64,000 nt of DNA, from the NCBI GenBank assembly GCA_015075635.1, contig JABTUA010000001.1:992001-1056000 (forward strand), written 5' to 3'. A program made the translations under genes and the position numbers. The notes under the pieces were generated by a model that was not told where the DNA came from, searched no databases, and saw only the letters and a program-made list of their open reading frames with translations. Origin of the DNA: Polyangiaceae bacterium (GTDB lineage Bacteria; Myxococcota_A; Polyangia; Polyangiales; Polyangiaceae). Numbering within the stretch: the stretch's first letter is position 1; each line of letters starts with the position of its first letter. Positions 8,870 to 17,676 of the stretch are shown piece by piece.

Positions 8870-8905
8870 CTACTCCTAGTAGGAACAGAATCCTACCTTG
8901 GGTAG
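8870..8905 (-). promoter_or_regulatory. Twin operator upstream of the vapBC-like pair
   Basis: Two perfect 5-3-5 inverted repeats lie just before the antitoxin start: CTACT-CCT-AGTAG at 8870-8882 and CTACC-TTG-GGTAG at 8893-8905. Their centres are 23 bp apart, about two helical turns. This is the expected layout for cooperative binding by a ribbon-helix-helix dimer pair. The first repeat sits 3 bases from the start codon, so binding would also cover the ribosome-binding region. Confidence 0.65.
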
Positions 8906-8932
8906 TAGCAAACGGATCCACCGTGTCAACCC

Positions 8933-9184
8933 TGGCACGCGCTGTGGCTGCGGGGCTGCAAGCTCGGGGTCGAGGTCCGCCGGCAGGTGGTGCTCGGCGA
9001 TCACATCGTCGACTTCCTGGTGCCCTCGGCGAAACTGATCATCGAGGTCGATGGCGCATACCACCAGCGGCGACGCGCAGCGGACTCGCGGCGCGAGCGG
9101 AAGCTCGGCCGCCTCGGCTACCGCGTGCTCCGGCTCGACGCGGAGCTCGTGCTCTCTGCGCTGCCGGCCGCGCTCCAGCAATAG
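8933..9184 (+). pseudogene. DUF559 endonuclease-like gene, 5'-truncated
   Basis: The frame from 8933 encodes WHALWLRGCKLGVEVRRQ, then VDFLVPSAKLIIEVDGAYH and LGRLGYRVLRLDAELVLSAL. This matches the core of DUF559 proteins, which share the Vsr/restriction-endonuclease fold (Asp in VDFL, EVDG). Family members usually have about 20-30 more N-terminal residues with an AE-x2-LW motif. Here the frame upstream runs straight into the antitoxin operator region and a TAG at 8906-8908. A GTG at 8987 could start a 65-residue product, but that would drop conserved sequence. The gene looks cut by whatever brought in the toxin-antitoxin module. Confidence 0.6.
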
Positions 9185-9253
9185 AGGGACGCGCTCGTGG
9201 GCTGAGGCGCGCGGTCGCTCCTCTGCCTCTGAGACAAGAACTTCTTCTTCTTT

Positions 9254-9285
9254 CGTGGCATCGTGGCGTCGTGGCGTCGTGGCGC
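9254..9285. repeat. Short tandem repeat, four 8-bp units
   Basis: Four consecutive units CGTGGCAT, CGTGGCGT, CGTGGCGT and CGTGGCGC lie just 3' of the gcdH stop codon. The sequence resembles one arm of the inverted repeat at 34355-34469 (which contains GGCGTCGTGGCGG), so it may be a fragment of the same interspersed family. Confidence 0.55.
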
Positions 9286-9292
9286 AACTCTG

Positions 9293-10477
9293 TCAGAACG
9301 CGTTGATCCCCGTGAACGCCATGCCCAGCACCAAAGTGTGCACCTCGTGCGTGCCTTCGTAGGTGTAGACGCTCTCCAGGTTCAGCATGTGGCGGATGGC
9401 GGGGTACTCGAGCAGGATGCCGTTGCCGCCCAGGATGCCGCGGCAGGCGCGGGCGGTCTCGAGCGCCACGCGCACGTTGTTGCGCTTGCAGAGCGAGACC
9501 TGATCGGGGCGGAGCTTGCCGTGCTTCTCCTTCAGCCGGGCGAAGTGCAGGGCCAGGATGTCCCCCTTGATGATCTCGCTGCCCATCTCGGCGAACTGCT
9601 CCTGGATCAGCTGCTTCGACGCGATGGGCACGCCGAACTGCACGCGGGTGCGGGCGTAGCTCACCGTCGAGTCGAAGCAGGCCTTGGCGGCGCCCAGGGC
9701 GCCCCAGGCGATGCCGAAGCGAGCCTGGGTCAGGCAGCCGAGCGGCGCCTTGAGGCCCTGGCCGTTCGGCAGCATGTTCGCCTCCGGCACGCGGCACTCG
9801 TCCAGCACGATTTCGCCCGTCTCGCTGGCGCGCAGGCTCATCTTGCCGTGGATCTTCGGGGTCTCGAAGCCCTTCGCGCCGCGCTCGACGATGAAGCCGC
9901 GGATCGACTCGGGACCGCCGTCCTCCACCTTCGCCCACACGATCGCGAGGTGCGCAAGGGGCGAGTTGGTGATCCACATCTTGGTGCCGCTGAGCACCCA
10001 CTCGTTGCCGTCTTTGCGCGCGCGCGTGGTCATCGAGCCCGGGTCGGAGCCGCTGTCCGGCTCGGTCAGCCCGAAGCAGCCGATCAGCTCGGCCTTGGCC
10101 ATCTTCGGTAAGTACTTCTGTTTCTGGTCCTCGCTGCCGTAGGCCCAGATCGAGTACATGGCGAGGGAGCCCTGGACGCTGACGAAGCTGCGCAGGCCGC
10201 TGTCGCCGTACTCGAGCTCCTGCAGGATGAGCCCGTATTGCACCGGGCTCATGCCCGCGCAGCCGTAGCCCTTCAGGCCGGCACCGAGCAGGCCCATCTC
10301 GGCTATCTCGGGGATCAGATCGGTGGGGAACTGCTCCTCCTCGAAGAGCTGGCCGGCCCGCGGCAGGTAGCGCTCGCGCACGAAGCGGCGCACGGCGTCG
10401 CGCACCATGATCTCGTCCTCGGTCAGGTGGGCGTCGAGGGCACTCAGCTGGTCCAGTGTCACGGGGTCGGTGGCCAT
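9293..10477 (-). CDS. gcdH: Glutaryl-CoA dehydrogenase (acyl-CoA dehydrogenase family)
   Basis: A 394-residue flavoprotein that would oxidise and decarboxylate glutaryl-CoA to crotonyl-CoA in lysine/tryptophan breakdown. Family landmarks are CFGLTEPDSGSDPGSM (flavin/substrate motif), WITNSPLAHLAIVWAK, ARFGIAWGALGAA, and the C-terminal YEGTHEVHTLVLG. The Glu of the YEGTHE motif is the catalytic base, and the context is the one typical of GcdH rather than of short- or medium-chain dehydrogenases. I chose the ATG at 10477 (MATDPVTLDQLSALDAHL). A longer frame adds a Pro/Arg-rich stretch that does not look like protein. Confidence 0.93.
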   Translation of the reverse strand: MATDPVTLDQLSALDAHLTEDEIMVRDAVRRFVRERYLPRAGQLFEEEQFPTDLIPEIAEMGLLGAGLKGYGCAGMSPVQYGLILQELEYGDSGLRSFVSVQGSLAMYSIWAYGSEDQKQKYLPKMAKAELIGCFGLTEPDSGSDPGSMTTRARKDGNEWVLSGTKMWITNSPLAHLAIVWAKVEDGGPESIRGFIVERGAKGFETPKIHGKMSLRASETGEIVLDECRVPEANMLPNGQGLKAPLGCLTQARFGIAWGALGAAKACFDSTVSYARTRVQFGVPIASKQLIQEQFAEMGSEIIKGDILALHFARLKEKHGKLRPDQVSLCKRNNVRVALETARACRGILGGNGILLEYPAIRHMLNLESVYTYEGTHEVHTLVLGMAFTGINAF

Positions 10478-10581
10478 GCGCGGCGGTCTATCACGGCGGA
10501 TGGGCGAGGGGAGCCTCGAGCATGGACCCGCAGGAAACTGGGCCAAACCCGCACAGGACCGCTAGCGACGGCGGAAGAGCC

Positions 10582-12213
10582 ATGGCCCTCGCCACCCGCT
10601 TCGCCCGACTCTCGGTGGCCCTGCTCGGCCTCTCCTTCGCCAGCTGCGAGGTGGAGAGCGTGCTCGGAGCTCGAAGCGCCCTCTCGAGGCAGATGCCGCG
10701 GGCCCGGCGCTTCGTGCAGGTCGCCGCCTCGCGGGTTCCCGAGCGACCATTGCCGGAGGCGGCGCCCACGCCGGGAGGCGACCCGAACGGCGAGACCCAG
10801 CCGGCGAGCTTCGAGACCGGCGACGTGCTCGCCGAGCCCGCCGAGGCGGAGGAGGGCGGGAGCGAGGCCGCCGCGCCCGGACCCGAGGCAAGCGTGGACG
10901 CCGAGCTCGCCCTCGCCGCCACGAGCAAAGAGACCTTCGTCTACGCGTCGCCGAGCTGGCGCGCGAAGAAGATAGGGTACCTGCGCGGCGGAGCGATCGT
11001 GAAGCGCTCGCCCGAGCCGGTGGGCGACGGCGGCTGCGCGGGTGGCTGGTACCGCATCGCGCCTCAGGGCTTCGTGTGCGTGGGCAAGAACGCGACCCTC
11101 GACGTCAATCACCCGCTGGTGACGGCCTCGGCGCGGCGCCCGGATCGCCACGCCGCGCTGCCCTACGCCTACGGCATGTCGGCGTTCCCGACGCCACCGT
11201 TCTACACCAAGGTCCCGAGCCCGAAGGAGCAGGGTCTGGTCGAGCAGGACCTGGTGCACCACGCGCGAAGGAAGCCCGATCCGGCTTGGGACGACGTGCC
11301 ATTCGAGCCCATCCCCGACCTGATCGCCGGCGGCCGGCAGGTGATGAGCTGGAACGGCGTGCGCCACTCGTCTGGCAGCTTGTACCTGGGGCGCGCCGTG
11401 CCCAAGAGCGGCTTCGCGTTCCTCGACTTCTTCGAGCACGAGGGGCGCCGCTTCGGTCTCAGCGTGGATCTCGACGTGGTCCCGCTCGACCGCATGCGTC
11501 GGGTCGCGCCGAGTGCGTTCCACGGCCTCTCCCTCGACGCCGAGACCACTCTGCCGGTGGTGTTCGTCATGACCAAAGGGGCGCAGCTCTACTCCGGCGA
11601 TCCGCGCTCGACGGGGCTCGTGCCCGTGCGCCCGCTCGGGTACCGCGAGGCGCTGGCGGTCACGCCCTTGCGCGTTCGGAGGAACGGAGTCGGCTACGCC
11701 CAGACCAAGAGCGGCGAGTGGCTCCGAGAGGACCACCTGGTGCGCGTCGAGCCGATGCGGAATCGGCCAGGCTGGGCAACCGACGGCCGCACCTGGGTCG
11801 ACGTGTCGATTCTGAAGCAAGTCCTGGTGGCCTACGAGGGCCAGAAGCCCGTGTACGTGACGCTGGTCTCGACCGGGGCCGACGGCCTCGGCGACCCCAA
11901 GGAGACTCATTCCACGGTGCGCGGGCAGTTTCTGATTCACACCAAGCACGTGACCGCCACCATGAGCGGCGACGAGCTCGGAGACGAGTTCGATTTGCGC
12001 GACGTGCCGTACGTGCAGTACTTCCAGGCCGGCTACGCGTTCCACGCGGCGTACTGGCACGACTCGTTCGGTCGCCCGCGCAGCCACGGCTGCGTGAACC
12101 TGTCGCCCCTCGACGCGCGCTGGCTGTTTCACTGGACCGATCCGCCGGTTCCGCAGGGCTGGCACGGCGCGATGAGCCTGCGCCAAGGCACGCTGGTCCA
12201 CATTCACCCCTGA
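10582..12213 (+). CDS. L,D-transpeptidase (YkuD) lipoprotein with SH3-like domains
   Basis: A 543-residue protein. The ATG at 10582 gives MALATRFARLSVALLGLSF with a likely lipobox at ASC. A low-complexity Pro/Glu/Ala linker (~residues 50-110) precedes an SH3-like segment (ETFVYASPSWRAKKIGYL ... GWYRIAPQGFVCVG). A second possible SH3-like part lies near residues 330-390. The C-terminal YkuD domain has the catalytic pattern HAAYWHDSFG ... SHGCVNLSPLDA with the Cys nucleophile. Such enzymes make 3-3 peptidoglycan cross-links or attach lipoproteins to the wall. The gene is divergent from gcdH. Confidence 0.9.
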   Translation: MALATRFARLSVALLGLSFASCEVESVLGARSALSRQMPRARRFVQVAASRVPERPLPEAAPTPGGDPNGETQPASFETGDVLAEPAEAEEGGSEAAAPGPEASVDAELALAATSKETFVYASPSWRAKKIGYLRGGAIVKRSPEPVGDGGCAGGWYRIAPQGFVCVGKNATLDVNHPLVTASARRPDRHAALPYAYGMSAFPTPPFYTKVPSPKEQGLVEQDLVHHARRKPDPAWDDVPFEPIPDLIAGGRQVMSWNGVRHSSGSLYLGRAVPKSGFAFLDFFEHEGRRFGLSVDLDVVPLDRMRRVAPSAFHGLSLDAETTLPVVFVMTKGAQLYSGDPRSTGLVPVRPLGYREALAVTPLRVRRNGVGYAQTKSGEWLREDHLVRVEPMRNRPGWATDGRTWVDVSILKQVLVAYEGQKPVYVTLVSTGADGLGDPKETHSTVRGQFLIHTKHVTATMSGDELGDEFDLRDVPYVQYFQAGYAFHAAYWHDSFGRPRSHGCVNLSPLDARWLFHWTDPPVPQGWHGAMSLRQGTLVHIHP

Positions 12214-12244
12214 CGCGACACTCGCCGCCGTCCGAGCCGCGCGC

Positions 12245-14728
12245 TCAGCGATCGATCCGGAGCGCGTATTCGTGCAGCGACACCGCCCCGGCGGTCAGCC
12301 GCGCGAAGACGTGCTCCATCGGCCAGGCCTCGCGACCGGAGGGGAGCACCAGGCGATAGCTCGTGGGTCCCAGCTCCAGGCTGTCCCGCTTCGACCAGTC
12401 GGCGCCGGTCTCCCGCCTGAGCACCTCGCCCAGGTAGGCGCCGAGCAGCACCGTGGCGCGGCGCGCCCAGCGCGTGTCTGCGTGAAGGGGCGCGCGCTTT
12501 GGCGCGATTCTCTCGACGTGCTCGTCCAGCGCGTTCAGGCTGGCCATCGAGCCGTCCAGCCCGCTTCCGGTGCGCTCGGCGCACAAGACCGAGATCACCG
12601 AACGCTCGAGCGCGACGGCGTAGTGAGGGAGGCGCGAAGGCGCCGGCCACTGCGCCGGATCCCAGGGGCAGAGCGGCGTCACTGCGGGGAGGTGTGGCAA
12701 CACGGTCTTGTCGCTCGCCACCGCTTCCGCGCGGCTCGCCGCTGCCGACAAGTCCCCTCTTCCGGCGAGCGCGGCGAGCACCAGCGCGAAGGGGCGAAAG
12801 GCGCCCTGCTCGCCGGTGACCTCGCGGGACGCGGGGTCGTCGAGAGTGCCTGACCAGCGGGCGCGGTAGCAGAGTCGCAGCGATTCGCCGACGTAGGCTC
12901 CGATCAACGTCGCCAGCGGGTGGTCGATGGCGACCTCGGCTGCACCGCGCGACAGCAGCGCGAACAGGTCGGCGATGCGCAGCAGGCTCCAGGGCGTCTG
13001 ATCGAACGGCGCGAGGTCGCGGGAAATCGGAGCCACGGTGAGAAAGCTGGCAGCCACTGCGGCCAGTGCCGGCGGCTCGTGCCGCGTCGCGGCCGAGACT
13101 TGCGAGAGCGTGTCGGCCCCGAGCTGGGCGAAGGTCTCGAATGCTTGTCTCCAGTGGCCCTGTACGACCGCCATCTCGAGCGGGCCCCACAAGCTCGACG
13201 CCTCCGTGTCCGGGCTGGCCGCCGGGGCGTAGATGCTCTCGGGCTTGGTGACGAGCTCGAACAGCTCCTCGCCGTGGGCCTCGAGGCTCGCCCCGAGGGC
13301 GGCCGCCTCGGCCGGGCTCTTGTCCCGGAGCAAGGCGCTCGCGCGCTTCACGTCGTCGGGCCGACCGAGCCTCGCTGCGGCCATGGCCAGCGCTGCGTAG
13401 GCGTCTGCGCTCGGCTCGAGAGCGATGGCGCGTTCGGCGAGCCGAAGCGCGCGCAGCGCGTCGCCGGAGTGCGCCTCGACGCAGGCTCGCAGGCCGAGCA
13501 GCAGACCCTCGTGCGGACCGCCGTCGCCCACCAGCTCCCGGAGCGCCAGCGAGGCGTACGACACCAGCTCCGGATCCGCGCTGCGCCGAGCGCGGCGCAG
13601 GGCCGCCCAGGCGTAGGTCAGGCGGATCGTCGGCTGGATCGGATCTTCCTCGTGGGCCCGAGCAGCCTGTTCGAGCCCGAAATCGACCTCGCCCAGCTCG
13701 AGCGCCAGGCGGGCCACGCCGGCGCGGATGGTCGGCTCGAGGAGTGGCGCAGCGCCCAGGCGTCGCGCGACCTCGACGGCTTCCGCGCCTCGCCCGGCTC
13801 GGGCAAGAGCGCGGGCTTTGAGCAAAGCGTGGTCCGGCTCCGCCGGATCGCCGCGCGTCGCGAGCACGTTCAGCGCTTCGTCAGCTCTGCCCGCGTCGAG
13901 AAGCCCCGCCACCTCGAACAAGCTGGCGCGCTCGGCCGGCGCTGGGGGTTCGGTACCGATGATGGGCTCGGTGTACTGCCGGCGGGCTGCCGGCGAGCTC
14001 GAGCCCGCCGGCCGTCCCGGGCCCGTGCTCTTCTTGCGCAGCGAGACCGCCTCGGAGGCGCTGGGCGTCGACGAGTATCGGGCGCCGGCGATGGGCTCTG
14101 AGTCCCGCGCGCGCACGGGCGCACGCTCGGTCAGCTGCAGGCTCTCCTCCCGCGGTCCAGCTGGTGGCGCCGCTGGCCTCGCCGGCGTCCGTCGGGCGGG
14201 CGCTGCCTCCGCCGCGAAGCCCGGCGGGGGTGCCCCGGCTATCTCCAGGTCCGGGATCGACCCCGGGCGGGCCGCCTTGGCCTCGTGAGCGACGTCAGGC
14301 ACGCGTCCCGCCCGGGGGATCTCCGGGGTACCGAGTCGCGGGCGCTCGGGGAGATGACGAGACCCGAAGGCGATCTCGATCTCGGGTCCCGGCGGCTGAC
14401 TGCCGAGCGATGCGGGCGGCGGCCGCGAGCTCCGCGGCACCGGCGCCTGCTTGACCAAGGTCCCGGCCTTTGCCTGCGCGAGCAGCGCTTCCGCCTCCGG
14501 GAAGTCGTGCGTCTCGTTCAGGACGCGCACCAGACGCTCGATCAGGCTCTCCTCGTCCAGCGTGCCGCGCAGGTAGAGCAGTCGAGAAGCGAGGTAGGTC
14601 GTGGCGTGACGGAAGAAGTAGTTGTCCCCGAGCTGGGCGAGCAGGTGCTGCGCTTCGTCGAGCTCGCCCGAGTCGAGCTTGCGGTCGATGACCGCGAGCC
14701 GAGGATGATCCAGCGGGCTCCTGCTCAT
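12245..14728 (-). CDS. TPR-type repeat protein, last gene of the MNIO operon
   Basis: An 827-residue protein without signal peptide or membrane segment. Residues 1-90 are helical (LDSGELDEAQHLLAQLGDNY). Residues ~95-225 are a Pro/Ser/Ala-rich disordered linker. From ~240 on there are degenerate TPR-like helical pairs (AGRADEALNVLATRGDPAEP, LALELGEVDFGLEQAARAHE, ALRLAERAIALEPSADAYAA). The C-terminal ~250 residues look like a distinct helical domain (FETFAQLGADTLSQVSAATR onward). It starts 50 bases after the kinase-FGE gene on the same strand and probably shares its transcript. TPR proteins usually scaffold complexes, so a role with the kinase is plausible but unproven. Confidence 0.82.
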   Translation of the reverse strand: MSRSPLDHPRLAVIDRKLDSGELDEAQHLLAQLGDNYFFRHATTYLASRLLYLRGTLDEESLIERLVRVLNETHDFPEAEALLAQAKAGTLVKQAPVPRSSRPPPASLGSQPPGPEIEIAFGSRHLPERPRLGTPEIPRAGRVPDVAHEAKAARPGSIPDLEIAGAPPPGFAAEAAPARRTPARPAAPPAGPREESLQLTERAPVRARDSEPIAGARYSSTPSASEAVSLRKKSTGPGRPAGSSSPAARRQYTEPIIGTEPPAPAERASLFEVAGLLDAGRADEALNVLATRGDPAEPDHALLKARALARAGRGAEAVEVARRLGAAPLLEPTIRAGVARLALELGEVDFGLEQAARAHEEDPIQPTIRLTYAWAALRRARRSADPELVSYASLALRELVGDGGPHEGLLLGLRACVEAHSGDALRALRLAERAIALEPSADAYAALAMAAARLGRPDDVKRASALLRDKSPAEAAALGASLEAHGEELFELVTKPESIYAPAASPDTEASSLWGPLEMAVVQGHWRQAFETFAQLGADTLSQVSAATRHEPPALAAVAASFLTVAPISRDLAPFDQTPWSLLRIADLFALLSRGAAEVAIDHPLATLIGAYVGESLRLCYRARWSGTLDDPASREVTGEQGAFRPFALVLAALAGRGDLSAAASRAEAVASDKTVLPHLPAVTPLCPWDPAQWPAPSRLPHYAVALERSVISVLCAERTGSGLDGSMASLNALDEHVERIAPKRAPLHADTRWARRATVLLGAYLGEVLRRETGADWSKRDSLELGPTSYRLVLPSGREAWPMEHVFARLTAGAVSLHEYALRIDR

Positions 14729-14778
14729 CGACCGGGAAGTCTAGAGCACATCGTGGAACCTCGCGAGCGCCCGCTCGC

Positions 14779-16863
14779 TCACAGGCTCTTCGCGCAGCGG
14801 AAGCCGATGGCGGGGTGGCGGCGCTCCGGCTCGGCGGCGAAGCGGAAGCTCGGGTGCAGCCATTCCTCGCGGGCGCCGTTCCAGGACCCGCCTCGGATCA
14901 CCTTCTTCTCGCCGCTCGACGGACCGGTCGGGTTCTTCTGCTCTGCGGCCGTGTAGCTTCCCTCGAAGTCGGCCACCCACTCCCAGACGTTTCCCACCAC
15001 GTCCTTCGGGCCGAAGCGCGAGTCCCCCTTCGGGAACTTGCCGACGGGTGACGTGGCCGAGAATCCGTCGCTCTCGCTCTCGAACAGCACCAGCACGCCC
15101 ACGCCCGCCTTCTTCGACCAGGTCACGCAGTCCAGATCGCAGGCGTTCAGGTGCGCCACCGTGGGCTTGTCGTCACCCCAGGGGAACACGCGACCGTCGG
15201 GGCCCCGCGTCGCGTACTCCCACTCGGCCTCGGTCGGCAGCCGCTTGTCGTTCTTGCGACAAAAGGTGTCGGCATCGCGCCACGAGATGCAGTTCATCGG
15301 GTGCTGCTCGCGCCCGCTCGCGTCGATGTTGCAGAGCGGGAGGAAGGCCTTCTCTTCGTGGGGCTTCATCTTGACGTAGCCGACCTCCGGCTTGAGCCGC
15401 CGGCAGGCGCCCGTCTGGCTGCACTTCTGGTAGTCCGCGACCGTGACTTCGGTCGAGTCCATGCAGAAGCCGTCTAGGGAGACGTTGTGGGCGGGCTTCT
15501 GGTTGTCCTCGGCCGCCTTGTCGTCCGAGCCCATGTAGAACTGCCCGGCGGGGATCTTGAACATGGCTCCGGGGCAGCTGTCGGACTTCGCCGGGGCCGT
15601 GACCGGCGCGCTCGCGACCGGCGCGCCGAGCTCCGCACTGACCGTGGGGGTCGCGGCGGGGCGAGTGGGCTTGTCGGAGTCCGGGCGGAGCGCGAAGAAG
15701 GCGACGCCGCCCAGCGCGGCCAGGGCGACCACGCCGGCGGCGATCATCCCGGTCTTGCTCTTGGCTGCGCCCGGCGCCGACGGCGCCGGCGTGAGCGTGG
15801 AGGGATCCACGGTGACCGCGGAGTGGGCCCGGTTCAACGCGGGCTCGGTCTTGGCGGGTTGGATTGGCGTGATGGCGGAGCGCAGGGAGTCCGGCATCGC
15901 CATGGTCGCTCCCAGGGCCTCGGCGCTGGCGGCTCGGCTGCCACTGGCTGCGGCCTCCAGCGCCGCCCAGAACTCGGAGGCGCGGGAGTAGCGCGCCGTA
16001 GGTTGCACGGAGAGCGCCTTGGCGAGGACGGCCTCCACCTCGTCGCTCACCACCGCACCCAGCGTGCGCGGCGTCGGGCGCTTCTCGGGGTGACCGGCCG
16101 AAAACGCAAGCTGTACCAGATCCTCGCCGTCGAGCGCTGGTTTGCCCACCAGCATCTCCACCGCGACCAGCGCCAGCGCGAACACGTCCGTCCAGGGTCC
16201 GGTGGCGCCGTAGCTCCGGCTGAACTGCTCGGGAGCGCCGTACTGCGGGGTGAACGAGGTGATGTTCGTGCCGGTCTTGGCCAACGCCGCTTTCATCTGC
16301 GTGTTGTCGGTGATCATCTTGGCCACGCCGAAGTCGAGGATCTTCACCGTGACCGAGCCCTGGCGCGGATCGTCGCCGAGCACGAAGATGTTCGGTGGCT
16401 TCACGTCGCGGTGTGCGATGCCTCGACCGTGCGCCGCAGCGACCGGGCCGAGCAGGCGCAACACCTCCTGCAACGAGAAGCGCGGGTGTCCGGCCTTGAC
16501 CTCCGAGACGATGACGTCCTCGAGCGAGCGGCCTTCGAGCCACTCCAGCACCATGAAGGGCATCCAGCGGCCCTCCGGCGTGGTGTAGGTGCCGACGTCG
16601 CGAGCTTGCACGATCGCCGCCGTCTGGCTCGAGAGCTCGGTCAGGAGCGCGCCTTCGTTGATGAAGTCCTGCTGCATCGCCTCGCGCTGATCGACGGCCA
16701 CGCTGGACAGCTCGCTGAAGAACTTGATCGCGACGGGCTTCTTCCAGATCGTGTGCTCCGCTCGGTAGACGACGGCGAAGCCGCCTTCGCCCACGGCGCG
16801 CTCGATCTTGTATTTGTCGGCGACGATTTCGCCGGCGATGCCCAAGGGGTCGCGTACCGTCAT
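14779..16863 (-). CDS. Ser/Thr protein kinase fused to formylglycine-enzyme-like domain
   Basis: A 694-residue protein. The kinase domain (~residues 15-290) is intact: VGEGGFAVVY, Lys in VAIKFF, HRDVKPPNIFV, LDFGVAKM, YGAPEQF. After a linker there is one membrane span (GMIAAGVVALAALGGVAFFAL, ~378-400), so the C-terminus is periplasmic. Residues ~430-694 follow the FGE-sulfatase pattern: FKIPAGQFYMGSDDKAAED, DSTEVTVADYQKC, NCISWRDADTFCRK, RLPTEAEWEYATRG, FPWGDDKP, DVVGNVWEWVADF, VIRGGSWNGAREEW, IGFRC. The paired cysteines that true formylglycine-generating enzymes carry after the GGS motif are absent, so classic sulfatase activation is unlikely. Its ATG follows the stop codon of the DUF2063 gene with no gap, which implies translational coupling. 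Confidence 0.93.
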   Translation of the reverse strand: MTVRDPLGIAGEIVADKYKIERAVGEGGFAVVYRAEHTIWKKPVAIKFFSELSSVAVDQREAMQQDFINEGALLTELSSQTAAIVQARDVGTYTTPEGRWMPFMVLEWLEGRSLEDVIVSEVKAGHPRFSLQEVLRLLGPVAAAHGRGIAHRDVKPPNIFVLGDDPRQGSVTVKILDFGVAKMITDNTQMKAALAKTGTNITSFTPQYGAPEQFSRSYGATGPWTDVFALALVAVEMLVGKPALDGEDLVQLAFSAGHPEKRPTPRTLGAVVSDEVEAVLAKALSVQPTARYSRASEFWAALEAAASGSRAASAEALGATMAMPDSLRSAITPIQPAKTEPALNRAHSAVTVDPSTLTPAPSAPGAAKSKTGMIAAGVVALAALGGVAFFALRPDSDKPTRPAATPTVSAELGAPVASAPVTAPAKSDSCPGAMFKIPAGQFYMGSDDKAAEDNQKPAHNVSLDGFCMDSTEVTVADYQKCSQTGACRRLKPEVGYVKMKPHEEKAFLPLCNIDASGREQHPMNCISWRDADTFCRKNDKRLPTEAEWEYATRGPDGRVFPWGDDKPTVAHLNACDLDCVTWSKKAGVGVLVLFESESDGFSATSPVGKFPKGDSRFGPKDVVGNVWEWVADFEGSYTAAEQKNPTGPSSGEKKVIRGGSWNGAREEWLHPSFRFAAEPERRHPAIGFRCAKSL

Positions 16864-17676
16864 CTAGGCTTCCTCCGCTTCGAGCGATCCGAGCAGCGCT
16901 CCGCGCGCGGCCAAGTCTGCGAGCAGCCGGGCCATCCCGTCCAGTACCGAAGCGTCCACGGCGTGTCCCGCTTCGGCGCATGCGGCCTCGATGGCGGCGC
17001 CCAGGGGCTCCCCCGCCAGCAGGCGCTCGAGGACCAGGCCGGCGAGGGGGCTCGTCTCCAGGTAGCGCACCTCGTGCTCCGGGCTCCGGTAGACCAGGAG
17101 CGCGGTCGGCTGGGCGAGCGGCGGGGTGCGATCGTCGACGTCGTCGCTCAGCCGATGGACCGCGTGGTCGTAGCGCATCAGCCGGATGGCCTCGATGAAG
17201 CGGACGGGCGCGCCGAGCGCGAGCTCCCCGGGCTCCGCCCCGGGCGGGCGCGCGAGCTCGGAGGCGACCGCGATCTGCACCGCCTCGTGGCGCGCGAGAT
17301 CCATCGCCCAAGCAGGGACGCGGGCGTCGGTGGGCCAGAACGGCGCGCAGAACTCCAGCAGCTCCGTCGTGACGTCGCGCAGGTAGCGGGAGCGCGGGGC
17401 CTGCTCCGCGAGATAGCGATCGAAGTACTCGTCGAACACCGGCCCGAGGCGCGCCATGCTGCGCGGGATGGCAGACTCCACCGCTTCGCGCAGCGTGCCC
17501 CTGACGAGCTTCCGGTAGACGAGCAGGCGCTCGGCGCCGTCGTCCAGGATCGCGTGCGCGTCCGCTTCGTCGACGCCGTTCCGGTCGAGCCACGCGCGGA
17601 GCGCGCCGCGGTCGTCCGGCGCGAAGCCCGGGCCGAACACCAGGTCCGCCATGGCCAGCTCAAGCGCTTCGGGCAA
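16864..17676 (-). CDS. DUF2063/HvfC-like partner of the MNIO enzyme
   Basis: A 270-residue protein. The TTG start at 17676 is chosen because it is preceded by a strong Shine-Dalgarno, GAAGGAGG at 17683-17690, with a 6-base spacer. The ATG at 17652 has no comparable site. The N-terminal half has the DUF2063 pattern: ERLLVYRKLVRGTLREAV, LGPVFDEYFDRYLAEQAP, SRYLRDVTTELLEFCAP, and a DLARHE motif matching the family's DLARLE. Family members (HvfC, MbnC-like) bind the precursor peptide and assist the DUF692 enzyme. The C-terminal half (residues ~145-270) is more divergent. It overlaps the MNIO gene by 17 bases. Confidence 0.82.
   Translation of the reverse strand: MPEALELAMADLVFGPGFAPDDRGALRAWLDRNGVDEADAHAILDDGAERLLVYRKLVRGTLREAVESAIPRSMARLGPVFDEYFDRYLAEQAPRSRYLRDVTTELLEFCAPFWPTDARVPAWAMDLARHEAVQIAVASELARPPGAEPGELALGAPVRFIEAIRLMRYDHAVHRLSDDVDDRTPPLAQPTALLVYRSPEHEVRYLETSPLAGLVLERLLAGEPLGAAIEAACAEAGHAVDASVLDGMARLLADLAARGALLGSLEAEEA

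Noticed and set aside
14779..15550. Formylglycine-generating (sulfatase-activating) enzyme activity for the FGE-like domain
   Set aside because: The Cys pair required after the GGS motif is absent, and no sulfatase gene is in the window.
17652..17676. ATG at 17652 as the start of the DUF2063 gene
   Set aside because: The TTG at 17676 has GAAGGAGG at a 6-base spacing, while the ATG has no comparable site.
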